Assembly (NCBI RefSeq): GCF_000622385.1
Contig: NZ_JASD01000005.1
Coordinates: 160,655 to 224,654, forward strand
Length of the DNA stretch: 64,000 nt
From: Sulfitobacter noctilucicola
GTDB lineage: Bacteria > Pseudomonadota > Alphaproteobacteria > Rhodobacterales > Rhodobacteraceae
Reading direction: 5' to 3'
The notes beneath the pieces were generated by a model. It was not told the origin of the DNA and did not search any database. It was given only the letters and a program-made list of their open reading frames with translations. Position 1 is the stretch's first letter. Every line of letters begins with the position of its first letter. Shown in pieces: positions 8,690 through 18,315 of this stretch. Position numbers and translations under genes: made by a program.

Positions 8690-9258
8690 GCCGTTTCCCA
8701 CCGCTCTTTATTTTGCGTCATGGCGAGACGGAGTGGAATGCACAGGGCCGTCTTCAGGGCCGATTTGATTCGGAGTTGACGGCGCAGGGTCTGGCCCAGG
8801 CCAAATCACAGCATAGAATTTTGGCGCAACAGCAGCTGGCGGGATTCGCTGCGATCAGCAGTCCACAAGGCAGGGCATATGCGACCGCAAAAATAGCCCT
8901 CTCGGGGTTGGTGTCACCGATAAAAACCGATCCTGCTTTAAGTGAAATTGGCTTGGGACAATGGGCAGGAAAAAACCGTGTCGAGATGGTGCGGGAAAGC
9001 GGTGCACGCGATGGTTTCGCTTTGTATGAGCTCGCTCCCGAGGGCGAAGGATTTGATGCCCTGCACGCGCGCTGTCAGAAATTCCTCAAGGAATTAAGGC
9101 ATCCAAGCGTGGTGGTCACACATGGCATTACCTCCCGTATGTTGCGCTTGATCCTCACCGACCAGCCGATTGGGGCGTTGCGCAGTATCGATGGGGGACA
9201 GGGTGTCGTTTTCCACTTGTCGGAAGGTAAACAACGACGACTGACATTAGGGGCTTGA
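8686..9258 (+). CDS. Histidine phosphatase family protein, copy 2
   Basis: A 190-residue paralogue of the preceding gene, coupled to it by a 4-base overlap. It keeps the same motifs: LRHGETEWNAQGRLQGRFDSELT, SSPQGRAYATAKIA, EIGLGQWAG and VVTHGITSRMLR with the second histidine. The two proteins are clearly related along their whole length but are well diverged, so the duplication is old. They may act as a heterodimer or on related substrates, which is an inference. A tRNA-Val gene follows 35 bases later. Confidence 0.88.
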   Translation: MSRFPPLFILRHGETEWNAQGRLQGRFDSELTAQGLAQAKSQHRILAQQQLAGFAAISSPQGRAYATAKIALSGLVSPIKTDPALSEIGLGQWAGKNRVEMVRESGARDGFALYELAPEGEGFDALHARCQKFLKELRHPSVVVTHGITSRMLRLILTDQPIGALRSIDGGQGVVFHLSEGKQRRLTLGA

Positions 9259-9293
9259 AGCCGGTTGCGTCCTTGGCTAAGAGAGCGCACGGC

Positions 9294-9369
<76 letters not shown>

Positions 9370-9717
9370 TTTCACCTCAAACGACATATGAGCGCGGATT
9401 ATCAGGCTGGCTGACGGTTGATCTGTTCTGCTGGCATTCACGTGGTTTCGAGTTGCTTCCGCGAGTCGGCCTTCCGAAATAGATTCCGGTCCCGCTGTTG
9501 TTCGTTCGGATTCTAATTCCTTTTACAAATTCATAGGTTCAGACGTCTTTGGTCAGGCAATCATGGCCGAAATTGCAGGGCTGATTTCCCCTGTGATCAA
9601 AGAAATTTCCCCAGATCGAATTTTTTCTACATTTGGTCAGGATTGTTGCTTGACGGCTGTGCCAGCCACCCATATTACGGCCCAACGCTTCGAGGGCAAC
9701 GTCGGAGCTTGCAGCGG
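9370..9717. other. Spacer between tRNA-Val and tRNA-Asp
   Basis: About 350 bases between two tRNA genes. I see no gene with coding character, no convincing terminator and no repeat here. The stretch near 9580-9640 is richer in A and T and may contain the tRNA-Asp promoter, but no clear -35/-10 pair stands out. Confidence 0.5.
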
Positions 9718-9794
9718 GCGGTTGTAGCTCAGTTGGTTAGAGTGCCGGCCTGTCACGCCGGAGGTCGCGGGTTCGAGCCCCGTCAACCGCGCCA
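9718..9794 (+). tRNA. tRNA-Asp (anticodon GTC)
   Basis: Complete cloverleaf with acceptor GCGGTTG/CAACCGC, anticodon arm CCGGC-CTGTCAC-GCCGG (anticodon GTC at 9752-9754), T arm GCGGG-TTCGAGC-CCCGT and encoded GCCA end. It is a target tRNA of the Tgt enzyme encoded at 1112. Confidence 0.97.
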
Positions 9795-9804
9795 CCGCTG
9801 TCTG

Positions 9805-9834
9805 AAAAGGGTCCTCTTTGAGGGCCCTTTTTTC
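9805..9834 (+). terminator. Rho-independent terminator after tRNA-Asp
   Basis: Stem AAGGG-t-CCT / AGG-g-CCCTT with loop CTTTG, followed by six T and then CTT. It starts about 10 bases after the tRNA. Confidence 0.85.
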
Positions 9835-10077
9835 TTGCCTGATATCCAATCCAGCTAAGTATGTATTCGGTCAAAACGCTGAAGAATCATATCGGTGTTG
9901 CTGTGACAGTGTCCGTCTACAAAGATTGCCAAAGGGTAGCGCTTGCCAGACGTGACCGACTTCCAATTTGCCTGCGCAAATTTCTTCTAAGTGACGCGCA
10001 GTAGGCTTATTCGCTGCTCCGCTTAAAACCTGTGCATCAGAGCTAACAATCAGCCCTGCGCAGGTGTAGGAGGAGGC

Positions 10078-11040
10078 ATGAACACGCACCCTGTCAACTC
10101 CGCCCGTCTGGGTATCCTTTGCATGTTGGTGGGGATGCTCTTAATCTCGATCAATGACATGTTGGTGAAAACCCTGTCCGAAGGATATCCACTGCATCAA
10201 CTCATCATGCTGCGCTCGGCCGTGGCGATATGCTTCACGGCGGCTCTGTTGATGTACGAGGGCGGGTTCCGCCTGCTCAATACCGGACGGTGGGGCCTGC
10301 ATGCCTTGCGTGCCCTGTTGGTCGTTCTGGCGAACTCGGCGCTGTATGGCGCGATTGCTGCGATGCCTCTGGCGACTGCAACAGCCCTTTATTTTGTCGC
10401 CCCCTTGTTTGTGACACTTCTGTCGATCCCTGTGCTTGGCGAAATCGTCGGTGCACGCAGGTTCGCCGCCATCGGTGTAGGCTTTGTCGGGGTCCTGGTC
10501 ATGATGGCGCCACAGCTGATCCAAAGCGATACCGGACTGGGATGGGTCGTGGTGCTGCCTGTGTTCGCTGCGGCCTGCTATGCTGGCATGTCGGTCCTTA
10601 CCCGCAAGCTTGGATCGACCAGCCGCGCCTCCGCCTTGGCGATGCAGCTACAGATCGCGTTTATCACGGTGAGCTTTCTGGTTTGGTCGGTGGCGGGGGA
10701 TGGAAGCTTCGCCGGAGACACCACCAATCCGGCGCTCCAGTTCTTTTTGCGCGCATGGCTTTGGCCTGCACCGGCTGACTGGCTTCCAATCCTCGGGCTG
10801 GGGCTTTTGTCGGCGATCATCGGCTATCTGATGACACAGGCTTACCGGCTCAGCCGAGCATCCGCTGTGGCCCCGTTTGAATATATTCTGCTGATCTTTT
10901 CGCTGTTCTGGGGCTGGACGGTATTTGGTGAATGGCCAACACTAAGCGTTATGCTGGGTGCGGCGATTGTGATCGGGTCCGGAATATACGTCTTCGTGCG
11001 CGAGGGGCGGATTGCAAGACGTCCTATGCGTCGCGCTTGA
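10078..11040 (+). CDS. DMT-superfamily (EamA) transporter
   Basis: A 320-residue inner-membrane protein with ten predicted membrane helices arranged as two EamA repeats, each of about five helices (repeat 1 starting near GILCMLVGMLLISINDMLVK, repeat 2 starting near TGLGWVVVLPVFAAACYAG). Members export amino acids, nucleosides or other metabolites, or import small solutes; the substrate here is unknown. A strong GGAGGAGG ribosome-binding site precedes the ATG. A bidirectional terminator separates it from the convergent M20 peptidase gene. Confidence 0.92.
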   Translation: MNTHPVNSARLGILCMLVGMLLISINDMLVKTLSEGYPLHQLIMLRSAVAICFTAALLMYEGGFRLLNTGRWGLHALRALLVVLANSALYGAIAAMPLATATALYFVAPLFVTLLSIPVLGEIVGARRFAAIGVGFVGVLVMMAPQLIQSDTGLGWVVVLPVFAAACYAGMSVLTRKLGSTSRASALAMQLQIAFITVSFLVWSVAGDGSFAGDTTNPALQFFLRAWLWPAPADWLPILGLGLLSAIIGYLMTQAYRLSRASAVAPFEYILLIFSLFWGWTVFGEWPTLSVMLGAAIVIGSGIYVFVREGRIARRPMRRA

Positions 11041-11127
11041 TGTGACTATGCCACTTTAGGACTCATTTGAACGGACCTGACGGGCCTAGGCACTGCGAAC
11101 GGCTGCGAGCATCACATTTTAAAATAG

Positions 11128-11162
11128 CAAAGGCGCGCGCACCTTCGTGCACGCCCCTTTTT
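11128..11162. terminator. Bidirectional terminator between EamA transporter and M20 peptidase
   Basis: A GC-rich hairpin around the loop CTTC (arms GCGCGCGCAC and GTGCACGCCCC) flanked by AAA on the left and TTTTT on the right. It can therefore serve both converging transcripts. Confidence 0.7.
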
Positions 11163-11170
11163 ATGCCGCC

Positions 11171-12541
11171 CTAGGTCAGCGCGTCGAGTATCCGCGCCCA
11201 CGACCGGATACCTTTGTGAAAGCTCTCCATGTCGTATTTCTCATTAGGGGAATGCAGCGCATCGTCGTCTTTGCCAAAGCCTATCAGCATCGGTTCTGTG
11301 CCCAGCACTTTCTGGAAGTGTCCTGCAATCGGGATGGAGCCGCCGCAGCCCACATAGGCCGCAGGCAGTTGCCACTCATCCGACAGCGCCTTGCGTGCGG
11401 CCTCGAACATCGGGTCGGAGAAATCGGCGCCGGAGGCTTGAGATGCGCCATGACCAGAAAAGCTGACCTCGCAATCAGCGGGCAGCATATCTGTAACCAT
11501 CGCACGGAAGTTTTCGCGGATCGCCAGCGGGTCTTGCGTGCCCACAAGGCGGAAACTGATCTTGGCGCTGGCTTTGGAGGGCAATACGGTTTTGAACCCG
11601 TCGCCGGTATAGCCGCCCCAGATGCCGTTCACTTCACAGGTCGGGCGCGACCAGATCATCTCAAGCGGGGTGCGGTCCTGCTCGCCTGCAGGCTCTGACA
11701 GGCCAACATCGCTGAGAAACTGCTGGTGGTTGAAGGCAAGGCCCTGCCACTGGGCTTCCAGCTCGTCAGAGAGTTCTGGCACACCGTCGTAGAAATTCGG
11801 CACCGTGATGCGGCCCGTGTCGTCGTGCAGCGATGCAATGATTTTCGAAAGCACGCGAACAGGGTTCATCGCGATGCCGCCATACATACCCGAATGCAGG
11901 TCCTTGTCCGGTGCTGTGATTTTCAATTCTTCACCCAACAAGCCCCGGAGCATGGTCACGATGGCAGGTGTTTTAGATTCGAAAAGCCCCGTGTCGCAGA
12001 TAAGCGCGATATCGGTTTTCAGCTCTTCTGCGTTTTCTTCCATGAACGGGACGAGGGAAGGGGAGCCTGATTCCTCTTCGCCTTCCAGAAAGAAGGTGAT
12101 GCGGCAGGGCCAGTCACCTTTGACCGCCTTCCATGCGCGCAGAGCTTCGATAAAGGTCATCAACTGGCCCTTGTCATCGGACGACCCGCGCCCGCGAATG
12201 ACTTCGCCTTTGGCGGTTTGCTCAATCTTTGGATCGAAAGGATCATTGTCCCACAGCTCAAGCGGATCGACCGGTTGCACATCGTAGTGGCCATAAAACA
12301 AGAGGTGCGGCCCCGTATCACCCAAGTGGCCCACAACCATCGGATGCCCCGGTGTGGGCCGCTTGCTGGCGTCAATTCCCATGCCTTGTAGGTCCGCGAC
12401 CAGCCAATCGGCGGCGCGGTCACAGTCCGCCTTGTAGGCCGGATCGGTCGAAATGGAAGGGATGCGCAGCAGGTCCAGCAGACGCTCGGTAGCGTCGGGC
12501 AGATCGGCATCAATTCGGGCAAGGACATTTTCCAAGGACAT
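11171..12541 (-). CDS. M20 family dipeptidase / metallopeptidase
   Basis: A 456-residue zinc exopeptidase of the M20 family (carnosinase/dipeptidase group). Metal-binding segments are visible: FYGHYDVQPV, GRGSSDDKGQ and FFLEGEEESGSPS with the catalytic glutamate, followed by the dimerisation domain and a C-terminal GCGGSIPIAG segment. It hydrolyses short peptides or N-acyl amino acids in the cytoplasm; exact specificity is unknown. I chose the ATG at 12541 (MSLENVLARID); a longer in-frame start at 12664 would add 41 residues lacking family character. It is divergent from hemA. Confidence 0.94.
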   Translation of the reverse strand: MSLENVLARIDADLPDATERLLDLLRIPSISTDPAYKADCDRAADWLVADLQGMGIDASKRPTPGHPMVVGHLGDTGPHLLFYGHYDVQPVDPLELWDNDPFDPKIEQTAKGEVIRGRGSSDDKGQLMTFIEALRAWKAVKGDWPCRITFFLEGEEESGSPSLVPFMEENAEELKTDIALICDTGLFESKTPAIVTMLRGLLGEELKITAPDKDLHSGMYGGIAMNPVRVLSKIIASLHDDTGRITVPNFYDGVPELSDELEAQWQGLAFNHQQFLSDVGLSEPAGEQDRTPLEMIWSRPTCEVNGIWGGYTGDGFKTVLPSKASAKISFRLVGTQDPLAIRENFRAMVTDMLPADCEVSFSGHGASQASGADFSDPMFEAARKALSDEWQLPAAYVGCGGSIPIAGHFQKVLGTEPMLIGFGKDDDALHSPNEKYDMESFHKGIRSWARILDALT

Positions 12542-12775
12542 AATACAGGGCTTTCGTTTGGGTTTCAGTCTGGCCCCGCAACCGCAGGGCATTGGCGCAA
12601 TAAGGACGTATTGCTGCGCGGTGTGCAAGCGGTGCCACCCAGCTAAACCGCCCACCTGCGACAAGTCGCTCAGGGATTCTGCGTTGAAGCTCCGAATTTG
12701 TTTCTATATTCATTCTAAGAACTTGAGACTGCGGAGCCTCCCGACGCCCCGCTGCCAGCCTGGACGGAGACGCGC

Positions 12776-13999
12776 ATGGACTATTCGGCAAAACTGGATC
12801 AGGCGATCGCGCGCCTGCATGACGAGGGCCGTTACCGTACCTTTATCGATATCGAGCGGCGCAACGGGCAGTTTCCTCATGCGGTCTGGACACGGCCCGA
12901 CGGGACGGAGCAGGACATCACCGTGTGGTGTGGCAACGATTATCTCGGGATGGGGCAGAACCCGGTCGTTTTGCAAGCGATGCACGAGGCACTTGAAGCT
13001 ACGGGCGCGGGCTCCGGCGGGACGCGCAATATTTCCGGCACCACGGTGTATCACAAGCGCTTGGAAGCGGAACTTGCCGATTTACACGGCAAGGAAGCGG
13101 CTTTGTTGTTCACCTCGGCCTACATCGCGAATGATGCAACGCTGTCGACGCTGCCAAAACTGTTCCCCGGTCTGATTATCTATTCAGATGCGTTGAACCA
13201 CGCCTCGATGATTGAGGGCGTGCGCCGCAACGGCGGGTCCAAGCGCATTTTCCGTCACAATGACGTAGAGCACCTGCGCGAATTGCTGGAGGCGGACGAC
13301 CCCGATGCGCCCAAGCTGATCGCATTTGAATCGATCTATTCCATGGATGGCGATTTCGGGCCGATTGAGGCGCTTTGCGACCTTGCGGATGAGTTTGGCG
13401 CGCTGACATATATCGACGAAGTGCACGCTGTCGGCATGTACGGCCCGCGCGGTGGCGGGGTTGCGGAACGCGACCGCCTGATGCATCGGCTGGATATTAT
13501 CAACGGCACATTGGCCAAGGCCTATGGTGTCATGGGCGGCTACATTGCGGCCTCTGACAAGATGTGCGATGCGATCCGTTCTTATGCGCCAGGCTTCATC
13601 TTTACGACCTCTTTACCGCCTGCTGTCGCGGCAGGGGCAGCGGCGTCCGTGGCTTATCTGAAAACGGCACCGGAGCTGCGCGAAAAGCATCAGCAACAGG
13701 CGAAAATCCTAAAGATGCGCCTCAAAGGTCTGGGACTGCCTATCATCGACCACGGGTCACATATTGTGCCTGTTATCGTCGGAAACCCGGTTCACACCAA
13801 GATGTTGTCGGACATGCTTCTCGAAGATCACGGCATCTATGTCCAGCCGATCAACTTCCCGACTGTACCACGCGGAACGGAACGTCTGCGCTTTACCCCG
13901 TCGCCGGTCCATGAATTCGGCGAAATGAATGCACTTGTGCAGGCAATGGACGGACTTTGGTCGCATTGTGCGCTGAATCGTGCCGAGGCCGCTGGTTGA
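12776..13999 (+). CDS. hemA: 5-aminolevulinate synthase
   Basis: Condenses glycine and succinyl-CoA to 5-aminolevulinate, the first step of heme synthesis by the C4 (Shemin) route used by alphaproteobacteria. The 407-residue PLP enzyme has [10 protein letters not shown], the aspartate in [17 protein letters not shown] and the PLP lysine K248 in [14 protein letters not shown]. Length and motifs match the alphaproteobacterial enzyme throughout. A GGACGGAGA ribosome-binding site precedes the ATG. The 234-base gap to the divergent peptidase gene contains a GCGAC-AA-GTCGC palindrome at 12658-12669 of unknown meaning; I found no clear FNR-type site. Confidence 0.97.
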   Translation: MDYSAKLDQAIARLHDEGRYRTFIDIERRNGQFPHAVWTRPDGTEQDITVWCGNDYLGMGQNPVVLQAMHEALEATGAGSGGTRNISGTTVYHKRLEAELADLHGKEAALLFTSAYIANDATLSTLPKLFPGLIIYSDALNHASMIEGVRRNGGSKRIFRHNDVEHLRELLEADDPDAPKLIAFESIYSMDGDFGPIEALCDLADEFGALTYIDEVHAVGMYGPRGGGVAERDRLMHRLDIINGTLAKAYGVMGGYIAASDKMCDAIRSYAPGFIFTTSLPPAVAAGAAASVAYLKTAPELREKHQQQAKILKMRLKGLGLPIIDHGSHIVPVIVGNPVHTKMLSDMLLEDHGIYVQPINFPTVPRGTERLRFTPSPVHEFGEMNALVQAMDGLWSHCALNRAEAAG

Positions 14000-14119
14000 A
14001 CACGTAAAATTCGTCTTTCCCGTTGCACTGTGCTACAGATACCGAAAGAAAAGACCTAACCCGAATCGACTGCTGATTCCGGTAAAAGGTTACAGGTGTA
14101 TTAACTACGGGGCGATGGG

Positions 14120-15364
14120 ATGATCGGGCGTTGGTCCTCTAAGGCGGCACAAGTCGAAGAAGTTGAGCCTAAAGGGTTTGACGCCTTTCAGCTGCGTCTG
14201 GGAGATCTCATGCGCGGCGAACGCGCCACGATGGGCAAGTCCCTGCTGGATGTGCAGCGCGAACTACGCATCAAAGCCTCTTACATCGCTGCCATCGAAA
14301 ACGCTGATCCCGATGCTTTTGACACGCCCGGTTTTATCGCGGGATACGTCCGGTCTTATGCGCGCTATCTGAACATGGACCCAGACAAGGCTTTTGCCGC
14401 TTTTTGTCAGGAGAGCGGTTTCGAAGTCGCTCACGGTATGTCTGCGCAGGCGTCCGTCGTTAAGAAAACTCCGTTCGAAGAGCGCCGCAAACGCCCGCAT
14501 GAAGCTGATCTGTTTGCCCGTCCGAATACCCCCTTCACACCGGTAGGCGAGAGCCTGCTGAGCCGTATTGAGCCAAGCGCAATCGGATCGATGGTCGTTC
14601 TTCTTGGCCTGATTGGTGCAATCGGGTTTGGCGGATACACCGTTTTGCAGGAAGTGCAGCGCGTTCAGGTCGCACCGGTTGACCAGACACCTGTCGTCCT
14701 GTCCGACCTTGATCCGCTGCAGGGTGCTTTGACGACCGTCCAGACCGAAGAAGAGGTTGCTTCTGCGGCACCGAATGTGATGGAAGCGCCCCGTGTGGAT
14801 GCGCTGGATCGACTGTACCGCCCTCAAGCGCTCGAAGTGCCTGTGATGGTTGCCCGTGATGCACCGATCGCCACAATCGATCCGCGCACTTTGGGTAACT
14901 TCGCCAATTTCGACACGTCGCTTCCGGTGACCACGGCCAATCTGCCGGCTGGTATCGATGCACCTGCCGTCCCGCAGGTTGTTGAAGGCATCCAAGAGGG
15001 GATGCGCATGGTTGCGGCATATCCATCATGGGTGCGTGTGCGTGCGGCTGACGGCACCGTCATTTTTGAGGGTGTGATGAATAAGGGCGACACATGGGAT
15101 GTCCCCGCGACCGAAGAAGCACCGACTTTGCGTACCGGCGAATCCGGTGCCATCTATTTTGCGATGGCAGATGGGTGTTACGGGCCTGTGGGTGCACGGG
15201 GCAGTGTGACGTCAAACCTGCCGCTTGATACGCAGGCTTTGGCTGAGCTTTATGATCCGGTGGCCCCCAGCGGTGACAATGCCTTGGGTCGTATGTTTGC
15301 GGACCTCGCAAGCTCTGACATTGATCCCGCAATCCTGGCCGCATTGCCTTGCCAGGCAAACTAG
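14120..15364 (+). CDS. rodZ: RodZ-like cytoskeletal membrane protein
   Basis: A 414-residue protein with an N-terminal helix-turn-helix domain (about residues 20-95, containing GERATMGKSLLDVQRELRIK and AGYVRSYARYLNMD), a linker, a single membrane helix (about residues 155-178, GSMVVLLGLIGAIGFGGY), an acidic and proline-containing periplasmic stretch, and a C-terminal DUF4115-type beta domain (SWVRVRAADGTVIFEGVMNKGDTWDVP). This is the RodZ layout, which links MreB filaments to the cell-wall elongation machinery. It lies directly before ispG, a common alphaproteobacterial arrangement. Confidence 0.9.
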   Translation: MIGRWSSKAAQVEEVEPKGFDAFQLRLGDLMRGERATMGKSLLDVQRELRIKASYIAAIENADPDAFDTPGFIAGYVRSYARYLNMDPDKAFAAFCQESGFEVAHGMSAQASVVKKTPFEERRKRPHEADLFARPNTPFTPVGESLLSRIEPSAIGSMVVLLGLIGAIGFGGYTVLQEVQRVQVAPVDQTPVVLSDLDPLQGALTTVQTEEEVASAAPNVMEAPRVDALDRLYRPQALEVPVMVARDAPIATIDPRTLGNFANFDTSLPVTTANLPAGIDAPAVPQVVEGIQEGMRMVAAYPSWVRVRAADGTVIFEGVMNKGDTWDVPATEEAPTLRTGESGAIYFAMADGCYGPVGARGSVTSNLPLDTQALAELYDPVAPSGDNALGRMFADLASSDIDPAILAALPCQAN

Positions 15365-15433
15365 CCGCCATTGCACGCAGCCCCTTAGTTGATTAGGTAA
15401 TTGGAAGATCGTTCCAAGCCATAAGGCCGCTTT

Positions 15434-16558
15434 ATGTCGCTCAATCACATCCGTCCCTGGCGCAATATTTACCGTCGCAAGTCGCGGCAGATCATGGTGG
15501 GCAACGTGCCTGTTGGTGGCGATGCGCCGATCACTGTGCAGACAATGACGAATACGCTGACCACGGATGTGAAAGGGACCATTGCACAAGTGCAGGCGGC
15601 AGCAGATGCGGGCGCTGATATCGTGCGTATTTCGGTGCCGGACGAAGCGTCTTCCAAAGCGCTCAAACAGATCGTGCCGGAAGTGTCCGTCCCGATCGTG
15701 GCGGACATTCACTTCCACTACAAACGCGGGATTGAGGCAGCAGAGGCGGGTGCGGCCTGTCTTCGGATCAATCCGGGCAACATCGGTGACGAGAAACGCG
15801 TTAAGGAAGTCATCAAGGCCGCGCGCGATCATAATTGTTCGATCCGCATCGGGGTGAACGCCGGATCGCTTGAGAAACATCTGTTGGATAAATACGGCGA
15901 ACCATGTCCGGATGCGATGGTGGAAAGCGGTCTGGATCACATCAAGATTTTACAAGACAACGATTTTCATGAATTCAAGATCAGCTGCAAGGCGTCCGAT
16001 GTCTTTATGGCAGCCGCTGCCTATCAACAGCTCGCCGAAGCCACAGACGCGCCAATTCACCTTGGCATCACAGAGGCAGGCGGTCTCGTTTCGGGCACGA
16101 TCAAATCGGCCATCGGTCTGGGTAACCTTTTGTGGATGGGCATTGGTGACACGATACGCGTGTCCCTGTCCGCCGATCCGGTAGAAGAGGTAAAGGTCGG
16201 CTACGAAATCCTAAAGTCGCTCGGTTTGCGCCATCGTGGTGTGAACATCATTTCCTGCCCATCCTGCGCACGGCAGGGTTTTGACGTGATCAAAACGGTC
16301 GAGGCATTGGAGCAGCGGCTGGAGCATATCAAGACGCCCATGAGCCTTAGCATTATTGGTTGCGTGGTGAATGGCCCCGGTGAGGCGTTGATGACCGATG
16401 TCGGCTTTACCGGCGGCGGTGCAGGATCAGGCATGGTGTATCTGGCAGGCAAACAAAGTCACAAACAGGACAACGCCAGCATGATCGAGCATATCGTCGA
16501 GCAGGTCGAGAAAAAGGCAGCGGAGATCGAAGCCGAAACCGCGCAGGCAGCCGAGTAA
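15434..16558 (+). CDS. ispG: 4-hydroxy-3-methylbut-2-enyl diphosphate synthase
   Basis: The penultimate enzyme of the MEP isoprenoid pathway, a [4Fe-4S] enzyme that reductively opens the cyclodiphosphate ring. The 374-residue protein has the N-terminal TIM barrel ([15 protein letters not shown] onward) and the C-terminal cluster domain with cysteines in [13 protein letters not shown] and the signature [10 protein letters not shown]. It ends with a Glu/Ala-rich tail. It lies 69 bases after rodZ and is probably co-transcribed with it. Confidence 0.98.
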   Translation: MSLNHIRPWRNIYRRKSRQIMVGNVPVGGDAPITVQTMTNTLTTDVKGTIAQVQAAADAGADIVRISVPDEASSKALKQIVPEVSVPIVADIHFHYKRGIEAAEAGAACLRINPGNIGDEKRVKEVIKAARDHNCSIRIGVNAGSLEKHLLDKYGEPCPDAMVESGLDHIKILQDNDFHEFKISCKASDVFMAAAAYQQLAEATDAPIHLGITEAGGLVSGTIKSAIGLGNLLWMGIGDTIRVSLSADPVEEVKVGYEILKSLGLRHRGVNIISCPSCARQGFDVIKTVEALEQRLEHIKTPMSLSIIGCVVNGPGEALMTDVGFTGGGAGSGMVYLAGKQSHKQDNASMIEHIVEQVEKKAAEIEAETAQAAE

Positions 16559-16618
16559 GCCCGCGGCAATTCGCTGATTTCCAGTCGACACCCCAGAGGC
16601 CGGCGTTTAGACATAGAT

Positions 16619-17773
16619 ATGGTATCTGCGCCCGACATTTCCCCCAAATTTGCCGAGTTTTTCTGTGGCGGTGGCATGGTGCGCGCAGGCTTGGGATCAG
16701 GTTGGACCTGTGCGTTTGCCAACGACATCGACGCGATGAAATGCGCAGTCTATCGTGACAATTACGGTGCAAAGGCGCTTGTCGAAGGCGATATTGCGCA
16801 ACTGGCTGGCGCGGTGATCCCATCCGCTGTTGATCTCTATTGGGCATCCAGCCCGTGTCAGGATTTCTCGCTCGCCGGTAAAGGGCGCGGTCTATCGGGC
16901 GTGCGGAGCGGCGTTTTCAACGAATGGGCGCGACTGATCGGTGAGGCCGCCAAGGCCGGACATGCGCCGCGCATCATCGCCTTCGAGAACGTAACCGGCC
17001 TCATGACACGCAGTGGCGGACGCGATCTGCGGGCAGTGCTGAAAACACTGGTTGATCTGGGCTACCGAGTGGGCGCGCTAGAGATCGACGCAGTACACTT
17101 TGTACCGCAAAGCAGGCCGCGCCTGTTCATCATCGGTGTGCGGCAGGACATTCCGCTGGATGGTTTGGCGATGCCCCATGCCGCAGGCCCCTTTTATACG
17201 GAAAAGGTTCAGGGGTTTGCCGCGACACTGCCAACAGAGCTGCGTGCGCATTGGGTCTGGTGGCAGCACGCAGTGCCTGATGCCAAACGCCGGACATTGC
17301 GGAGCATGGTCGACGATACGCCGAATACCGATTGGCTGTCGGATCCTGAAGTGAGCAAGTTGCTGTCGCTTATGTCAGAGCCAAGCCGCACGCGCGTGAG
17401 CAAAGCCCGCAAAAGCGGCAAAACAGAGATCGGTCTGCTTTATAAACGCGGAAGACCGGATGAAAGCGGATTGAACCGCCAGCGTGCAGAAATCAGGTTC
17501 GATGGGATCGCAGGGTGTCTGCGGACGCCGGCGGGTGGATCGTCGCGCCAGACAATTATGTTTGTCAAAGGCAATGAAACCCGCGCGCGCCTGCTGTCAA
17601 GCAGAGAGGTCGCGCGCCTGATGGGGTTGCCCGCAAAATACCGTATGCCGGAGCGCTACAATCAGGCCTATAAGGTCGCGGGAGACGGTGTCGCGGTGCC
17701 TATCGTCTCATATCTCGACCGGACATTGTTCCAACCCATTTTGCAGGCCGAACGGGCGCGGGCGGTGGCATGA
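16619..17773 (+). CDS. DNA (cytosine-5) methyltransferase
   Basis: A 384-residue C5-cytosine methyltransferase with motifs in canonical order: motif I FAEFFCGGGMVRAGL (residues 11-25, SAM binding), motif IV SSPCQDFSLAG with catalytic Cys80, motif VI ENV at 123-125, motif VIII QSRPRLFIIGVR (about 164-175), and motifs IX-X near the C terminus (RLLSSREVARLMGLP, then GDGVAVP). The target-recognition region lies at about residues 225-315. Its stop codon overlaps the start of a GIY-YIG nuclease gene (ATGA), so the two are coupled and probably form a restriction-modification pair. The ribosome-binding site is weak. Target site unknown. Confidence 0.93.
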   Translation: MVSAPDISPKFAEFFCGGGMVRAGLGSGWTCAFANDIDAMKCAVYRDNYGAKALVEGDIAQLAGAVIPSAVDLYWASSPCQDFSLAGKGRGLSGVRSGVFNEWARLIGEAAKAGHAPRIIAFENVTGLMTRSGGRDLRAVLKTLVDLGYRVGALEIDAVHFVPQSRPRLFIIGVRQDIPLDGLAMPHAAGPFYTEKVQGFAATLPTELRAHWVWWQHAVPDAKRRTLRSMVDDTPNTDWLSDPEVSKLLSLMSEPSRTRVSKARKSGKTEIGLLYKRGRPDESGLNRQRAEIRFDGIAGCLRTPAGGSSRQTIMFVKGNETRARLLSSREVARLMGLPAKYRMPERYNQAYKVAGDGVAVPIVSYLDRTLFQPILQAERARAVA

Positions 17774-18309
17774 GCCGTGCGTTGGCCTATCGCTCTGAAG
17801 CGCTGTCTGCGCTCACAAACGAGATCGGCGTTTACGCCTTGTGCGATCTGGACGGGCACCCGATCTATGTCGGGCAATCCGTTGATGGCATCCGAAACCG
17901 TGTGCGCAGGCATCTGACGTCAGCCCGCTCGGACGTGATCGCAAACCGCCAGATTGATGTTTGGGAAATCGCCTATGTCTGGGCGTGGCCCGTGGGGGAC
18001 GTCAGCGATGTGCAACCGTTGGAAGACGCGGTTTTCAATCATTTTGACGCGGTCCAGCCCCTGATGAACGGCAAAAGCCTCGCACCGTCCTTGTTGACAC
18101 CGGAATGGCCTGACAAGCAGGAAGTACAGGTGATCGAGGAATCGGATCGCCAGTTGCGTCTTGATCCGGCGCAGCGTTTGCCGCGTCAGATCCAGCAATA
18201 CAATCTGCTGGTGGACTACATTCTGAACGTCAAAGACGCCGGCCATCTGAAAATCTCGCTCGACGCGCATTTCCAGCGGCTCGTGAAGTACCATCAGACG
18301 TTTCTTTAG
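17770..18309 (+). CDS. GIY-YIG nuclease, candidate type II restriction enzyme
   Basis: A 179-residue protein with a GIY-YIG core: GVY at 20-22, YVG at 33-35, Arg47-His48 in NRVRRHL, Glu85 in PLEDAVFNHF and Asn100 in PLMNGKS. This Tyr-Tyr-Arg-His-Glu-Asn order is the active-site pattern of Eco29kI-type GIY-YIG restriction enzymes. It is translationally coupled to a cytosine-C5 methyltransferase, the partner type expected for such enzymes. Restriction function is inferred from context and residue pattern; a repair nuclease is the main alternative. It is convergent with the DsbA-like gene, 6 bases apart. Confidence 0.8.
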   Translation: MSRALAYRSEALSALTNEIGVYALCDLDGHPIYVGQSVDGIRNRVRRHLTSARSDVIANRQIDVWEIAYVWAWPVGDVSDVQPLEDAVFNHFDAVQPLMNGKSLAPSLLTPEWPDKQEVQVIEESDRQLRLDPAQRLPRQIQQYNLLVDYILNVKDAGHLKISLDAHFQRLVKYHQTFL

Positions 18310-18315
18310 GCGTAC

